Shown here piece after piece: positions 11,187 to 23,987 of a DNA stretch of 64,000 nucleotides. Numbering within the stretch: the stretch's first letter is position 1; every line of letters starts with the position of its first letter. Under the pieces are notes generated by a model. The model saw only the letters and a list, made by a program, of their open reading frames with translations. It was not told the origin of the DNA and did not search any database. The stretch is from Quillaja saponaria. Lineage: Eukaryota > Streptophyta > Magnoliopsida > Fabales > Quillajaceae. The stretch lies in contig CM055611.1 in NCBI GenBank assembly GCA_029379385.1, forward strand, positions 25,138,092-25,202,091, in the 5' to 3' direction. The position numbers were made by a program, and so were the translations under genes.

Positions 11187-13014
11187 TGGGCTTCTTCTTA
11201 GTATGTCTTTGGAGTAGACACAGACACAGATTTCCTAGAGATTTGGGAGCTTTGTTATTTTGTATTGTGAGAGTGCTATTTTGGGTCTTTGTGTCATCTA
11301 ACCTTCTTGGTAGAGGAAAGAACCTCAACTACCACTTACATATTGCTTGTGACAGAGAGTGAAAAAAAAAAAAAAAAAAAAAATTAAACCTTGCAGTCTT
11401 CGAAAAATAATTTTGATCATAGGTTGATGATTGAGCAATGAGAGTCCTATAAAGTTTTTGTTTTTTAATGTAAATTCTATTTAATTTTTTTGGAATTGGG
11501 CCAAAAAGAGAGTTGGACAGTATGTGTGTATATCATGCTAAATGCTATTTTGAAGGCTGCTAAAAGAAAACCCAATTTAAAAGGCTTTAATATGTATACT
11601 ACTAGTTAGTGGGCACACACATGCTTAAATGAAATAAGAAAGAGGGTGACAAAAGCAATGACAGTAAAAGGGTTTTAGAGATCATATGGCTAGGTAAGGT
11701 GATCAGATACCAATGTAAAATAGGTTTGTCACCTAGTAACTACTTGCAGTAAATTTGTAATTTTTTTGTTCTGCATTGGCATATAAATATAGTAAATGGA
11801 GATTCATACAATCTTATGATGCAGATGCACGAGTAACAAATATGATTGGTTCTGCTTTCTCTACTTGTTTTCCTTGTGGGTTTTAGGTGTTTGTCTTATC
11901 TATGCCATTGCAGTAATATTTTTATGCATGATTTTCAAAGAAAAAAAAAAAAAAGATTTTGGTGAAAACGTATCTGATCACATTGCAGATTTGATGTTGA
12001 GTTCCTCATAAACAAAACTGCAGCAATTAACCCATTGTGAAGTTGAAGCATCATAGAAGATGAAGTTTGTTTTTTTATTCATCAGATTTAGTGCTTAAAG
12101 AAGATAATTCATTGGTGCTTAGAAATTTTATTTTTTTCAACTTGACTGGAACAGAGATTCACTTCATCTAATATAAACCTTCAAAAGTGCTCAAAAGACA
12201 AGCAAAATGTTTTACTTCTCTCTCATTTGTCTGTGTTTTCTTGTGAGAGGAAACATATGTTAAAGAGAAATTAGGTTTGTAAGAATGTTTTCTTTAATGA
12301 TTAGGTGAAAACATAGTTTTATCTTTTAGGATACTTATAGTTTGGAATGACATGGCATGTTGGATCTTCTGAAAGTAAAGTACTTCTAATTTCTGAACTC
12401 AGAATACACTGAATGATAGAAATATGACATGAAGTGTACAAGAAACAACCAGAAAAATCCAATCAAGATGAGATTAATTAACAAAAGAATAGTACACTTC
12501 AAAGGATTAGAAAACAGAGTATAAGAGTAATATGCACAAGACCAAATACATGGGACTGGGAACTAAAATTTAGTGAGATTTATAACCCTAAAAATGAAAT
12601 ATATACAATGGAAGTAAGTTTATGGTAATACTCTTCTAGCTAGAAGGAAAACAGAAGTGGTAACTATAGGAGTGGTACCATCAGGAATTTGACCAAATTA
12701 CAGACAGTGATTTGTGATGAGACATTAATGAAGTATCCAAGGAATGGGTTTGATTCAATTGTGCAAAAAGTCATATCTCAAGGAAACTCAAGCATATTGT
12801 AGTAACTCACAAACAAATTAAATAAAGAGCAAGAAGTACAAAAGGAATATTAGAAAAACATTTTTTTATATGACACCATGAATATCCTAACATATTTTTA
12901 GGATAAATGATGTTTGGACTTTTTTATTCCTAAGGACGTCGTACGCAAGAAATTATACTAGAATTCAATAGAAACATTATGTTGTGTAATTTTAAATCTG
13001 TTTCTAAAATAATT
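11187..13014. other. Upstream region of the second MYB gene and spacer
   Basis: Leader and promoter DNA of the minus-strand MYB, including an A-run at about 11363-11383, followed by AT-rich spacer with no ORF of note. Another A-run lies at about 11941-11954. Confidence 0.4.
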
Positions 13015-13383
13015 TTAGATATAATTATATTTTTAGTCTTTATTGTTTAACTAAAAATTCAGTCTTGTCTATATACTTCATAAAGTTAAATATCATCTTT
13101 ATAGTTTCGAAAATCATTTAATGTGATTCATGCAGTTATTTTCTGTTAAGTTTAATTTAACGGCATGTGATGTAACAACAATGTCTTATATGACTTACTC
13201 ACGTGTTATGATACTTGTTTAATATTTTATCTCATGTTAAGCTAAATCTGACACAAAGTAACAATATAAACTACATTGCATGATTTTTGAAACTTTAAAG
13301 ATAATATTTACACTTTTTAGAATATATAAGGATGAAATTAAATTTTTGATCAAATTATAAAGATTAAAAATATAATTTAGCCT
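13015..13383. mobile_element. MITE with terminal inverted repeats of about 100 bp
   Basis: The first ~100 bp (from ATATAATTATATTTTTAGTC through TAAATATCATCTTTATAGTTTCGAAAAT) and the last ~100 bp (from TTTTTGAAACTTTAAAGATAATATTTACAC to GATTAAAAATATAATTT) are imperfect inverted copies of each other. Between them lies about 150 bp including TTAACGGCATGTGATG. There is no ORF. Long terminal inverted repeats of this sort suit a Mutator-like or snap-back nonautonomous element; the superfamily is not proved because the target duplication is unclear. Confidence 0.65.
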
Positions 13384-16300
13384 TAATTTATTATTTGCTC
13401 ACTTCTTGCTCCTCTTAATAATTATAAGTATTTACATATTACATTTCAACCGATCCTACTTGACCCCATATATTTATAACTCACAAAAGAAAGAAAAAAT
13501 AGAGATCTAGTCTTCAGTTTAAAGAAAAATAATCATTAAAATAGTAATTTCTTATCACGTTTGAAATACCAACTTGTTTAATTTGAACTATTCTTGGAAG
13601 TTTATTTCAAGAATGGCTGTTAGAGACACTGGCAGTTGGCTCTAGGACATTGAACCTAAATTTTCAACATGATTTGAAAACGACCTTAGCATAAATCTTA
13701 CCTCAAGTTTTCTTTATATATTAATTTCCATATATCATAATATTTATTAATGCAAGACTCTTACATATTTTATCATTTTCCTATTGACTTGAGAATTCAA
13801 AGGTCATTAAAAATACCCACTCCCCTAATCAGCGGTGAACTTTTTTCTTGTACCTTAAAAATATTATATTCATCTTTAATTTATATCACGCAGGCACGAA
13901 TCAAGATTTAATTATAATATATCTCTTGTAAATATAAATAAAAATGATGCAATTACAAATATATACAAGCAAGATATAGTATAATATATCACTCGTAAAA
14001 ATAAATAAAAATTACAAAAAATTTGAGAAAGACTTGGTAATTTTAAAATTTAAGATTTTAAATTATGATGATTGATGTATGGTCAATTTTTTTAATCTCT
14101 TACTTTTGGTGAGGAATAATGTGGTGAAAAACGTTTTATATTTAAAAAAATAAAAACAATACTTTATATGAAGAGAAAAATAATATGAATCCTCTATTGT
14201 GATGTAGCTCATCTTACGTTAACGTTGAAGAGTGTATAGAAAGCTACAAAAATTTGAGTATGCTGCACTTAGATCTTTAATATTATTTTGTTTTACAAAA
14301 CTGCATAAAAAGCCAAATTTATTTTAGTAAAAAGAATGAATAAATGAAAGCAACTAATGAGCACAAAAAAAGAAATTATAGCAACTAGTGGCTGATACAC
14401 TTGTCTTTGTGATTGTTTATATTATTTGTATTACTGTTATTTTATTTGAACAAATTGTATTATTTAAATTTGTAGGATAAAAAAATGTTTGATAAAGTAA
14501 ATGCATGAACAATAACTCAATTGATTTATTTGTTTTGCATGGACAAATTGTATTTTAAAAATTCCAATTTATTCATAGTTAGATAAAAAAAAAAAGTAAA
14601 AGCTTCCTTTTCAATGTCTGCGGGAGCCGGGAGTTAAATATTTAATTTGTGAAAATAAAAGGATTTCTCACTTTAAGTTTATTTTAAGAGTTATAGTCAA
14701 CTTGGTGCTTAGTGTTTTTCATGTTACTCTAATTTATATGCATTCATTGTTTCAATTATTGGTGCTGTAAAGCAATAGGGACTTTGATCAGATTCTTAGA
14801 TCGGTATTCTCATGGATAAGAAATATAGTTATTATTTTTTTCTTATAGAAAGTTTGTTAACCTTATAAACTATATGATAAAAGATAATTCTTTCTTGTTT
14901 TATATAAATTTTTCATTTCATTTAAATGCGAGATTGAATCACATATGATTGATATATAATATTAATAAATTTTATTAATTGAAGTAACTGATATTTTCAA
15001 AGAAAATATTCGATTTGTAAATGAATAAGGTGTAAGTAAAGGTAAATAAACCATTTCCATCCTGCCTATAAATAAGGGAAAGCCCAAAATACGCTGGGAA
15101 TGACTCCTAACAAAACCCAATTGGTCTAATGTCTTTTCTTGTCTGAAGCATTGAGTGATTTGCTCTTGTTAAATGCTGATTGTCCAAACTCCAGCCTTTT
15201 TCACAGCCCATAAGCCCACCATCTCAATTCACATCCCAAAAAATAGTATGCTATTTTTGTTGGGCTTGTGGCTTAATTGGTATAGCAAAATGAAATTGTT
15301 TTATTTGATGTTATTGAGCTTATAGTGTATAGGTCTAATAGAATTATGTTCTTGGTAATTTATTGTTGTCAACATGTTACAAATAGGAGTAGAATATGTG
15401 ACTAGAGTTGTAAAAGAGCAGAGGCTGAATAGCCACAAAATAAATATATTTATTAAGACAAAATTAATAAATATACATTTGATTCATAAATCTTAAGTAG
15501 AGTGTCAACATATTTTTTTTTTGTATACAAGCATGAAGATATGTGTGAAAGAGAAAACAATATTTACTTTTTTTGAATTAAATATAGTTTTTAGAAAGTT
15601 GAAGTTTTATTTTTATCTCGCACATACAAATTTTCGTGATACTGGGAGAGAATTCGAGAATTCAAATCCGTGTTTTGCGTGTGTTTCTTTTTCATTATCA
15701 GTTTTAAGTTGAAACTACCTGGTGTTAGTTTGAATAACGTCTTTGAAGAACATTTTTTCTCAAAGGCGTTAATTTTGACCTCCGGTCTAGCGGAGTGCAC
15801 AATGTATGCCGTTTGTCATTAAAATTACTAAAAACCCCCATTTTGTTAGTTGTATACTTCTATTAGAGTTCGTCCTTATCAGTAATTTAATCCACTTTCA
15901 ATCTGAGCCATTCATACGTTTCTACTCAGACCACAAATTTGGATTTGAGCCATTGAATCCAATGATTCATATTTTCCAAACTTGTACCAGATCATAGCTC
16001 AATCAAACTTGGCCTCTGTTCAATATTTTTCTATCCCTTACAACATTACATTAGCATATGAATGGCCACCTCTGCAAAAACCAGAGAAACTAAATGAAAT
16101 AAAGGGCACAATTCACAAAGCACAAGACTTTCATTAGAAAAAAGAGACAGCTGAGAATCTAAGACGAACAAGGCTTGTGAAATTTAGACCCACAGGCCAC
16201 AACAAAATCAATCTTCTATTTATGACTTTGATTCACTCTGAAGTAAAAAAAAAGTAGTGTAAAAGTCTTCAATATCCATCCCCCACCATTACCGGCTTTG

Positions 16301-16436
16301 AAGTTTGAGCTCTTAACCCAAAGTTCCAATCTTTGGATAGAGAAAGTGAGAAACTCAAATCTAGAGAGAAACAAAGAAAAGAGTTTGTGTGGGTGGGCTT
16401 GTATGACTGTCTGTTTTGTGGGTTTTGATTAGTATT
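13384..16436. other. AT-rich spacer and AIL1-like promoter/leader
   Basis: No gene recognised over about 3 kb. The sequence is low complexity with many short A/T runs. A tRNA-like box A (TGGCTTAATTGG, about 15269-15280) has no convincing box B partner. The open stretches at 15521-15997 are short and without domains. The final 200 bp contain purine-rich AGAGAAA repeats typical of a plant leader before the ATG at 16437. Confidence 0.4.
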
Positions 16437-19390
16437 ATGAGTCATTGGTTGGGTTTTTCTCTCACTCCACGCTTGAGAATTGATGATCATCAAGAAGCTG
16501 GGTTTGGTAGAGAAAACCAAGACCATGGAGAACGTGAACATGAAGTACATGTTGATGGCTTTCCTTCTCATTTCATGCCCTGCAACTCTGATGGCTCTCT
16601 CTGTGTTGCTCATGATCCTTTTAGGAGCTCAAATGGACCTGAAGGTATAATTGCATGTCACATTAATTTCTCTATGACCCTTTTGTTTTTATATATCTAT
16701 TTGCATGTCTATTAATTAAAGTTTAAATTTTGATTCTGGGTTTGTGCAATATGATTCAATTTTTGGTGAGTGAATTTTGCAGAATGGAGATATGAGAATG
16801 CCATGGCTGCTACAAATTCAAATGAAGAAGGTCCAAAGCTTGAAGATTTCTTGGGTTGTTACTCAAACTCACCAAATTCTGTAACTAAAGTCTATTCCCA
16901 AAGCAATAACAGTACCCAACAAGACCAAAACCAGAACAATGTTTCCGAAATTAATGTTGATGTGGCTCAAAGCTTCAACACACAGATAGAAGCTGGAGTG
17001 TTTCACAATTACAATGATAACCCACAAATCTTAATGCCTGGAAATGGTATCTACAAGTCTTGGTTGGGTCAATCTCACTTTTCTGATGGAAAATCTTCAT
17101 CTGACACAAATGGGTGTAATTTTCAAACACTTTCTTTAGCTATGAGTCCCAGTAGTGCACAAAATGGGATAAGTGTAATTTCATCTTTGCAAGTGGCTGC
17201 TGCTGATACCCGTAAACGGTCCATGGCAAAATCTTTAGCTAGAAAACCGATTCCTAGAAAATCCATTGATACATTTGGACAGAGAACTTCTCAATATCGC
17301 GGGGTTACAAGGTATTGTTTTTATTTTATTTTATTGATGGGGTACTTAATCAATTGGTATTTAATTTTGTTTTTTCTAATCTGGGGTTTGATGGAATTTA
17401 CTTATTAGGCATAGATGGACAGGGAGGTATGAAGCACATCTGTGGGATAACAGTTGCAGGAAGGAAGGACAAACAAGAAAAGGAAGGCAAGGTGAGGGAA
17501 AAAAAACTTGGATGTGTTTGGTCTTTGAGAAAGTTTTCAAGTGTCCATCTTTTGTTACAAGTTCCTAAGAAAGTGAAAAAAGAAAGCAACAACCCTTTGT
17601 GGGGTACCCTCTTAGTTGTTCTGTTCTGAAAGGATAAAACTTTCACATTCTTCTAGCTTTTTCCTTTTTCTTTTGCTTTTGTTTTGGAAGGGAATATACA
17701 TACTAACGGTTTGTTTGATGCACTGGTTGGATTCTTCTCATTTCACGGCTTCAAACTCTGCAGTTTATCTTGGTAGGTGGACTTCCCATTTTATTCATTT
17801 ACTTGTACTTCCTTTATGTATCAAAACTTTGTAGAACTACTTCCTCATAACCAAATATTGATCTTATAGATTTTGTTGCTAGAAAGATTTTTTTTTTTTT
17901 TCTACATATATAGGAGAGTGTCGGTAAAGGGAATCGAGAAATAATACCTAGTACTCTCGAAGAACTCAAGTTAGGATGATATATTGGGCAGAGCCGGAAT
18001 CACTTGGACTAAATTTGTCAGTGTTGATATATAGATAGATACATATGCATGCTCACAAATCAAAAGTACAACATTTCTAAATGCACTTGATGAGTTTATA
18101 AAGAAATCATCCCTCATTCCTTTTTGTTAGTGATGTCTATTATGATTAGGTGGTTATGATAAGGAAGAAAAAGCAGCAATGGCTTATGATTTAGCAGCAC
18201 TCAAATATTGGGGTCCAACTACCCACATTAATTTCCCTGTAAGCATGTCTTGGCATTTGTTGAAGGTCTATGCCCAACTATGTTCCTTATAACCACTCTA
18301 ATCTGTTTACTTTTTAAATTCTCAGTTAAGTACTTATGAGAAAGAGCTTGAAGAGATGGAGAACATGACCAGGCAAGAATTTGTTGCCAATTTGAGAAGG
18401 TACCCATTTTATCCTTCCCCATCGTAATAAATTACTACTATTTAATGTCTTCTCGAAATTGTTCCCTAAGGATCATACATTGATTTATTCTTTTGGTAGG
18501 AAAAGTAGTGGGTTTTCAAGAGAGGCATCTGTGTATAGAGGAGTAACAAGGTATGATAGAAATTATAAAGTTTCCCATTATTTGCTGCAATTGCAGCCTT
18601 TTATCAAATAAACCAACATAAACTATAATAGTATAGGCAAAAAGTTATAATAAATTTTCAAGTAATAGTTTCCCCTACCTTACCAGACACCATCAGCATG
18701 GAAGGTGGCAGGCTAGAATTGGCAGTGTTTCCGGAAACAAAGATTTGTACCTTGGTACATTTTGTAAGTTTCATTTTCCATTGCATTACAGATTATGTGG
18801 TGATACGTGCGCAAAGCAAATTTTTTTTTTTTTGTATGGAAACTATTCTCGGTGAGAAGTAAGTTTCATGTGAGGTCTACTCACTCCTCGTAGAGTGCTA
18901 CCAGTATGCATATAGGATTTTGTTTATTGTAATCCTGTATTTACTTTGAAAATTCACTCTAGGCTTGGGTTGGTAAAGTATTGTGATTAAGTAACAACTA
19001 GTGAATTAATGGACAAAACTTTGATTTTTGACAATGAATATATATTTAGGCACACAAGAAGAAGCTGCTGAAGCATATGACATAGCAGCAATAAAATTTA
19101 GAGGGACAAATGCTTTGACAAATTTTGGTATTAGTAGGTATGATGTGAAGAGAATTTGCTCAAGCTCTACTCTCATTGCTGGTGACCTTGCAAAACGAGC
19201 TCCCAAAGAAAATTCATCAGCTACAGGGGCCAATGCTATTGAGGATTTCTATTCTTGTGCTTCAACATCTTCATCCTCTCAACCTCTTTCGGCTATGACA
19301 ACCCGCGGCGAGCAGTCCTCTGATGAATTGATCAACATGGTGTGGACTAGAAATGATAGTACTAACAATAAAAGAGAAAATAAATTTTAA
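16437..19390 (+). CDS. AIL1: AP2-family transcription factor, AINTEGUMENTA-like (AIL1-like)
   Basis: Nine exons: 16437-16644, 16783-17311, 17409-17491, 17764-17772, 18150-18238, 18326-18399, 18500-18550, 18687-18763 and 19050-19390. They join to 1461 nt (486 aa). Exon 4 is only 9 nt and supplies most of VYLG. The N-terminus has [11 protein letters not shown] and then PKLEDFLG, both found in ANT/AIL proteins, and [11 protein letters not shown] opens AP2 repeat 1 (about residues 238-306). A linker with [20 protein letters not shown] leads to repeat 2 ([19 protein letters not shown], about 341-400). The tail after [12 protein letters not shown] is Ser-rich. Arabidopsis AIL1 shares the WLGFSLTP start and the short tail, hence the symbol; AIL proteins are nuclear regulators of meristem and organ growth. 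Repeat 2 reads GTFCTQEE, where AIL1 has Ser for the Cys formed across the exon 8/9 junction. Confidence 0.9.
17764..17772 (+). other. AIL1: Nine-nucleotide microexon of the AIL1-like gene
   Basis: The sequence CAG|TTTATCTTG|GTAGG gives a 9-nt exon. Without it the first AP2 repeat would go directly from KGRQ to GYDKEEK and lose VYLG, which is conserved in ANT/AIL proteins. The frame works only with this exon or with loss of a multiple of three. Tiny exons at this site are a known property of AP2/ANT genes. Confidence 0.85.
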
Positions 19391-19497
19391 GTTTTCTAAT
19401 TAATTAAAATGAATTAATTTGTACTTATTCATCTTTACAGCTATATTAATTGGCAACAAAGCCGTGTTTGTTTGATGTGTTTTATTTACGGTGACAG

Positions 19498-20051
19498 TTA
19501 GGGGTGTGCATGGGTCGGTTCGGTCCGGGTAATGATAAATTTTTGAACCGAACCGAAATTTTCGGGTAATAAAATTTATGAACTGAACCGAACCGAAAAT
19601 AGTTATTACCCGAATTTACCCGAACCGAAAAAATATGAATAGTTCGGTTCGGGTATTCGGTTACCCGAAATTTATCAATATTTTATTAAAATTAATTTAA
19701 AAATTATATATTTTTTGTTTTAAGCCTCATACTTTTTAAATCATTAGTTATTATAAAAGAAAAATACAAAAAACATAATATATTAACATATTCAACACAA
19801 ATAAAAATATAAAATTATAAATTAATACAACAATACATTAAAAATAACAAAAAAAATTATATATTTTGATTTTCGGGTAACTACGGGTACCGTTTACATT
19901 ATACTCCACTACCCGTAACCGAACCGAAAATAACAGGTATTAAATTTAACTACCCAAACCGAACCAAATAAAAAAAATACTTTAATTTAATCGAACTGAA
20001 TTACCGGTTCGATTCAGGTATCAGTTTTTCCGAGTTCCTTGCACAGTCCCA
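19498..20051. mobile_element. MITE-like element with nested CGGTTCGG / CCGAACCG repeats
   Basis: The left end GGGGTGTGCATGGGTCGG is matched inversely by CCTTGCACAGTCCC at the right end. Between them lie many copies of GGTTCGGGTA on the left and CCGAACCGAAAA on both sides, flanking an AT-rich core of about 180 bp. There is no ORF. The layout matches a common plant nonautonomous DNA element class. Inverted repeats are imperfect and no clear target duplication was seen. It lies about 110 bp past the AIL1-like stop, probably beyond the 3' UTR. Confidence 0.6.
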
Positions 20052-21559
20052 GTGAGAGTCCCTCTTTTAAAAAAGTCAAAAGACAGAGCTGAAACCTTTG
20101 ACTTTTCTAGAGAGAGTAAGAGTGAACGTTCATTCAACGTAAGTTTGAGTTTTGTACAAGAGAGTGGACCCCGCAGGGAGGGGTGATAAAAGAAGAATCC
20201 AAACAGTACACTAGTGATAGTGAAAGGGTGGCCTTAAATTGCGCGACTCTCAAATTTCTATGGATTTCCATTTTTAACAAACGGTGCAAAGTCCAAACTT
20301 TACCTTTGTATAGTTTTAACATATCCAAATTAAATTAGCTTTAAATCTTAATTTGATCCAATTAATCGCCATTTCTGCATATAAAATAACTTCCACTGCG
20401 TAGCAAATTCCAAAATAAATTTAATTATTTTTTACTCTTTGGCCGTAACGGTGTTGTGTTGGTCTGAGCAATTTGTGATAAATGTAGGGAGAGAGAGTGA
20501 TGCAGTGTTTTGTGTAGGGAGAAAATGTGGAGATAGATTCGAGCAAAACTGCAGACTGACAGAAAACGACACAACACAACTAATACGACAATAGGTTTGG
20601 GTTCTGCTGAATCTATCAAGCTTCTTTAACCAGAATTATTTTTATTTTTTTTAATGTGTCAGAATTAACTTATACACTTTAACTAACTAGCTAACACATA
20701 CATTCTTCTTATTTGGCATTTCCAACATTAATGTTTTGTTGGCAGAGTGAAAATTATGTGTAATGTAATGGAATGGAATTTGTTATACCCCATATCCATC
20801 ATCTTTTTCATAATGATGATGAAAGTGAGGACAACCTTTTTCTCAATGGAAACCTCTCGCATGCATGCTCGTATGTTGATTGTAGCCTCAATTTCCAATG
20901 CTTTTGGCACGTACATAATGTGCAAGCTAGGCAGCTAGCTGCTCCTTTAATTTCTTTAACTCTCATTTTGTTATTTCATTGTGGATGTAGTTTGTAAGGT
21001 GTGTAAGAAAGAGAAAGTCTTTTTTGTTAAATGGGATGGGAACTTGGTAAGGGAAGGACTTTATGCATATTAATGGCCATGCCTTCGTTTATTCCCTTGA
21101 TCTGTTTGTCTCACTGTCTCTAGGATCCCAACATTTATCTCTATTTTGAAATTACGAAATTGCTACTAAAGGATCCTTATGTATGATCCATCTGGACCAA
21201 CTTGCATGCTTCTTTGCTCGTACTGCTCCTTTTCCTTCACAAAATCCTTTCCATAGGGGTTATATTCGTCATTTCAAAATTTATGAATAAACCAAAACCA
21301 CTCTTGCATGCTAGTTGTATGGTTGCCTTTTAATTAACATATAGTTGGTGAAAAAAGAGGACTTGTATTGTCATTGAGTACTGCGCTTGGTAAATCAAGG
21401 GGTGTTAAGTAACAACTGGAGTTTAGTTGAATTTTGTTCAGGTTCGGTTTGGTTTGAATTTGTAGTTTTCAAGTGATCTCAAATCCAGCTTGTGTCCGTT
21501 TAGTCTTTAAATTATTAAGGGCTCGCATGTTTGAATCTAAGTTCAAGCTTAGTGGCGTA
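20052..21559. other. Intergenic spacer without a recognised gene
   Basis: Short open frames at 20134-20328, 20425-20619 and 20728-20997 carry no domain and have no splice or promoter context. Nothing further is supported. Confidence 0.4.
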
Positions 21560-21965
21560 GGTAATTAGGAACTCATGATATGTGTAATTAATTCCTCAAA
21601 AATTTAAAAACTTTTTCATAACAAAGGTAGACAATCTTATGACAAAGTAAAAACTAAACCACGTAAATTACCACCAACCAAATTACTTATTATTTTGTTT
21701 AATATATAAAAATATTTATTAGTAAAGTAATATATAAATGATATTAATAGAGTTGGTAATTAGGAACTCATGAAATGTTTAATTAATTTCTTAAAAATTT
21801 AAAAAGTTTACCCTAACAATGGTAGTCAAACTTATGGCAAAGTAAAAACTAAATCAAGTAGATTACCACTAAACCAAATTACTTATTATATTTTTTAATA
21901 TATGAAAATATTTATTATCAAAATAATGTATAAATAATAGAATATAAATTATATTAATCGAGTTG
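21560..21965. repeat. Two-copy tandem repeat of about 200 bp
   Basis: Copy 1 (about 21560-21754) and copy 2 (about 21755-21965) both begin GGTAATTAGGAACTCATGA and run through AAAGTAAAAACTAAA, AAATTACTTATTAT and AAAATATTTATTA to ATATTAAT(A/C)GAGTT. They are diverged by substitutions and small indels. No coding capacity is seen. Confidence 0.75.
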
Positions 21966-23035
21966 AACTTGCAAGTTCATGTGTGTTCATTTTGTATAAG
22001 TTCACTCGTTTACTAAACAAATTCAAAAATAAAGACGATCAATGCCTAACTTACGAGCTAACTGAGTTGGTTATCACCCCTAGATAAATATATAACTTAA
22101 TTGGGTTTGTTTTACAGTTTGTTTGAATCGAAATTGCATTCATGAAAAGAAATATGCAGCAGGTAAATGCATAACTTGGACTTGTTTTATAATAGGAATT
22201 GCAGTAATTAAAAGAAATATGTCATCCAAATCATACTAAAGGTACTTAGCTCTCACAAGTGATCAGAAGCAAAACAATTGACACAATAAAAAATAATTAG
22301 AGCTCCAATCAAAAGATTAGCTCCACATTTGGCTAATCTATTCACACAAGATTTGGCCTAACAATTGTTCCTGTAATTATTAACAATTAAGGGTCTCACA
22401 TGGATGAGATAAAATATCAGCGAGTAGAAAAAAATTCATAATAGCTAGCTTTCACTTCTCTTCTAGTTTTTGAATATTACACTTCTCATATGTTATTTTT
22501 ATCTTTATTCTTGTCACATAATTGTTGATAAGCTAGATTCAAAATCTCATCTTTATCAAGGGCTACATAAAAGTTTCCTAAGGAAGACAAATTTTCAATT
22601 ATCTAACTCATATCTCTAATTATGTCACTCGCACCAATAATTCTTGAATTATGTACAAATATTGAACCATCTGAAATATTAAACCAACTATTAATAGGAG
22701 AGATTGCTTAGAGATTGAAACTACAATAGATGTAACTTGTTTTGTAAAATCTTCGATATTAATTATTGATAAAGTGATATATAATCATTAAAATCTTCGA
22801 TATTAATTATGAATGAAGTTTTTACATGTAACTTATTTTTTAAAATTGAATAAATACATAAGAATTTACTATACTCTTTTATCAATCACTTTTAAAAACT
22901 CTCTCACTAAATTCTTATATGTTTTATTTATTTGTATTTTTGAAACTTGTTCTTGGTGAGAATTTTCTTTTTTTATGACATTTTTAAGGGCCTAAGGCCC
23001 TCTCAACAAATGACCACAAAAAACCATAATACTGA
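21966..23035. other. AT-rich spacer
   Basis: No ORF, RNA gene or clear mobile element recognised; low-complexity AT-rich DNA. Confidence 0.4.
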
Positions 23036-23160
23036 GTAAACGGGCCCACGTAATACAATACCAGGATCAGTTCATCATGGGCCCATATCAATTGACAGGT
23101 CACAGTTCCACAACTCACAAATCACATCCTTCTCTCTCTCTCTCTCTCTCTCTCTCTTCC
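23036..23160 (+). promoter_or_regulatory. Probable promoter of the proline-rich protein gene
   Basis: Two GGGCCCA/TGGGCCC elements (23042-23048 and 23078-23085), of the site II type frequent in broadly expressed plant genes, are followed by a (TC)n tract at about 23131-23157. Such CT tracts commonly sit at plant transcription starts. Together they place the start near 23160, about 830 bp before the ATG at 23988. Confidence 0.5.
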
Positions 23161-23672
23161 TTTCTCTCTCGCTGTTGTTTCTCTGTTTCCTCAAGAAGAC
23201 AGGTCCAAGATTCCATCTGGTATTAGGTAATAATCGCTAAAATTAGCCCAACCGTTGAAACCCGCGTAGACTCCTTTTTGCTTTCCCCTCTCCCTCCTTG
23301 CCTGTTTTCTTCTTCCCCATTTCTGAGAAGCTGGAAAGATCAGGGAGAACCCCAATCATCCATTCCCATTTCCGAACTTCTTTCTAATCACTGCATTTTG
23401 CAGCCACTGGCTTCATCGGATTCGTCTTCTTCTTCTTCTTCTTCTTCAAGGTTACAATTTCTGAAATACCCAGAATCAATGGTTGACCCCTAATTCATTG
23501 AACGGCCTTCTTTTGAATATTGGTTAAGGGATTTGGTTCCATACCCATTTCACCCAAATCCTTAATTCTTCGTTTGAAGAGACTGCAAAATCTGGGGGTC
23601 AGCGCGATCAAACCGAGAGACTGCAAAATCTGGGTCAGCACGGTCAAACCCTAGACCTCTGGTACCATTTTT

Positions 23673-23938
23673 ATGAGGCACCAGAGTTTCTTTGCCCCCA
23701 GGTGAGGAAAAAGAAAAGGAGGAGGAAGAAGAATAAATCAAGCATTTTGAACCAAACCCATATGATCCGTTTCCTTGATTGTTCACGTAAATAAGAAGCT
23801 GGGCAGACCTAGATTTGAAGCGAGCTCTTTGCGTTATGTTCTTGTTCTTTGATACAATTTTTTGTATTCAGGACTGAAGACGGAAAAGGAATCAAGACTG
23901 GGGTATACTCAGATGCGAGTAGCTTCTGGAAACCCTAA
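23673..23938 (+). other. Possible spliced upstream ORF (31 codons) in the leader
   Basis: A strong donor (CCCCCAG|GTGAGG, 23701/23702) and an acceptor (TTTGTATTCAG, ending 23871) define a 170-nt leader intron. Splicing joins ATG 23673-23701 to 23872-23938 and opens a frame starting MRHQSFFAPRTEDGKG and ending ASSFWKP with TAA at 23936-23938, 49 nt before the main ATG. Unspliced, the same frame stops at once (AGG TGA). The main frame downstream could therefore be under uORF control. The intron is inferred from the splice sites only. Confidence 0.4.
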
Positions 23939-23987
23939 TCAGATCGTGATTTGTGATTGAAAGCTAGAATCCTGTCATTGTTGTTTC

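Noticed and set aside
15264..15420. tRNA or SINE suggested by TGGCTTAATTGG
   Set aside because: Box A only; no box B and no cloverleaf found.
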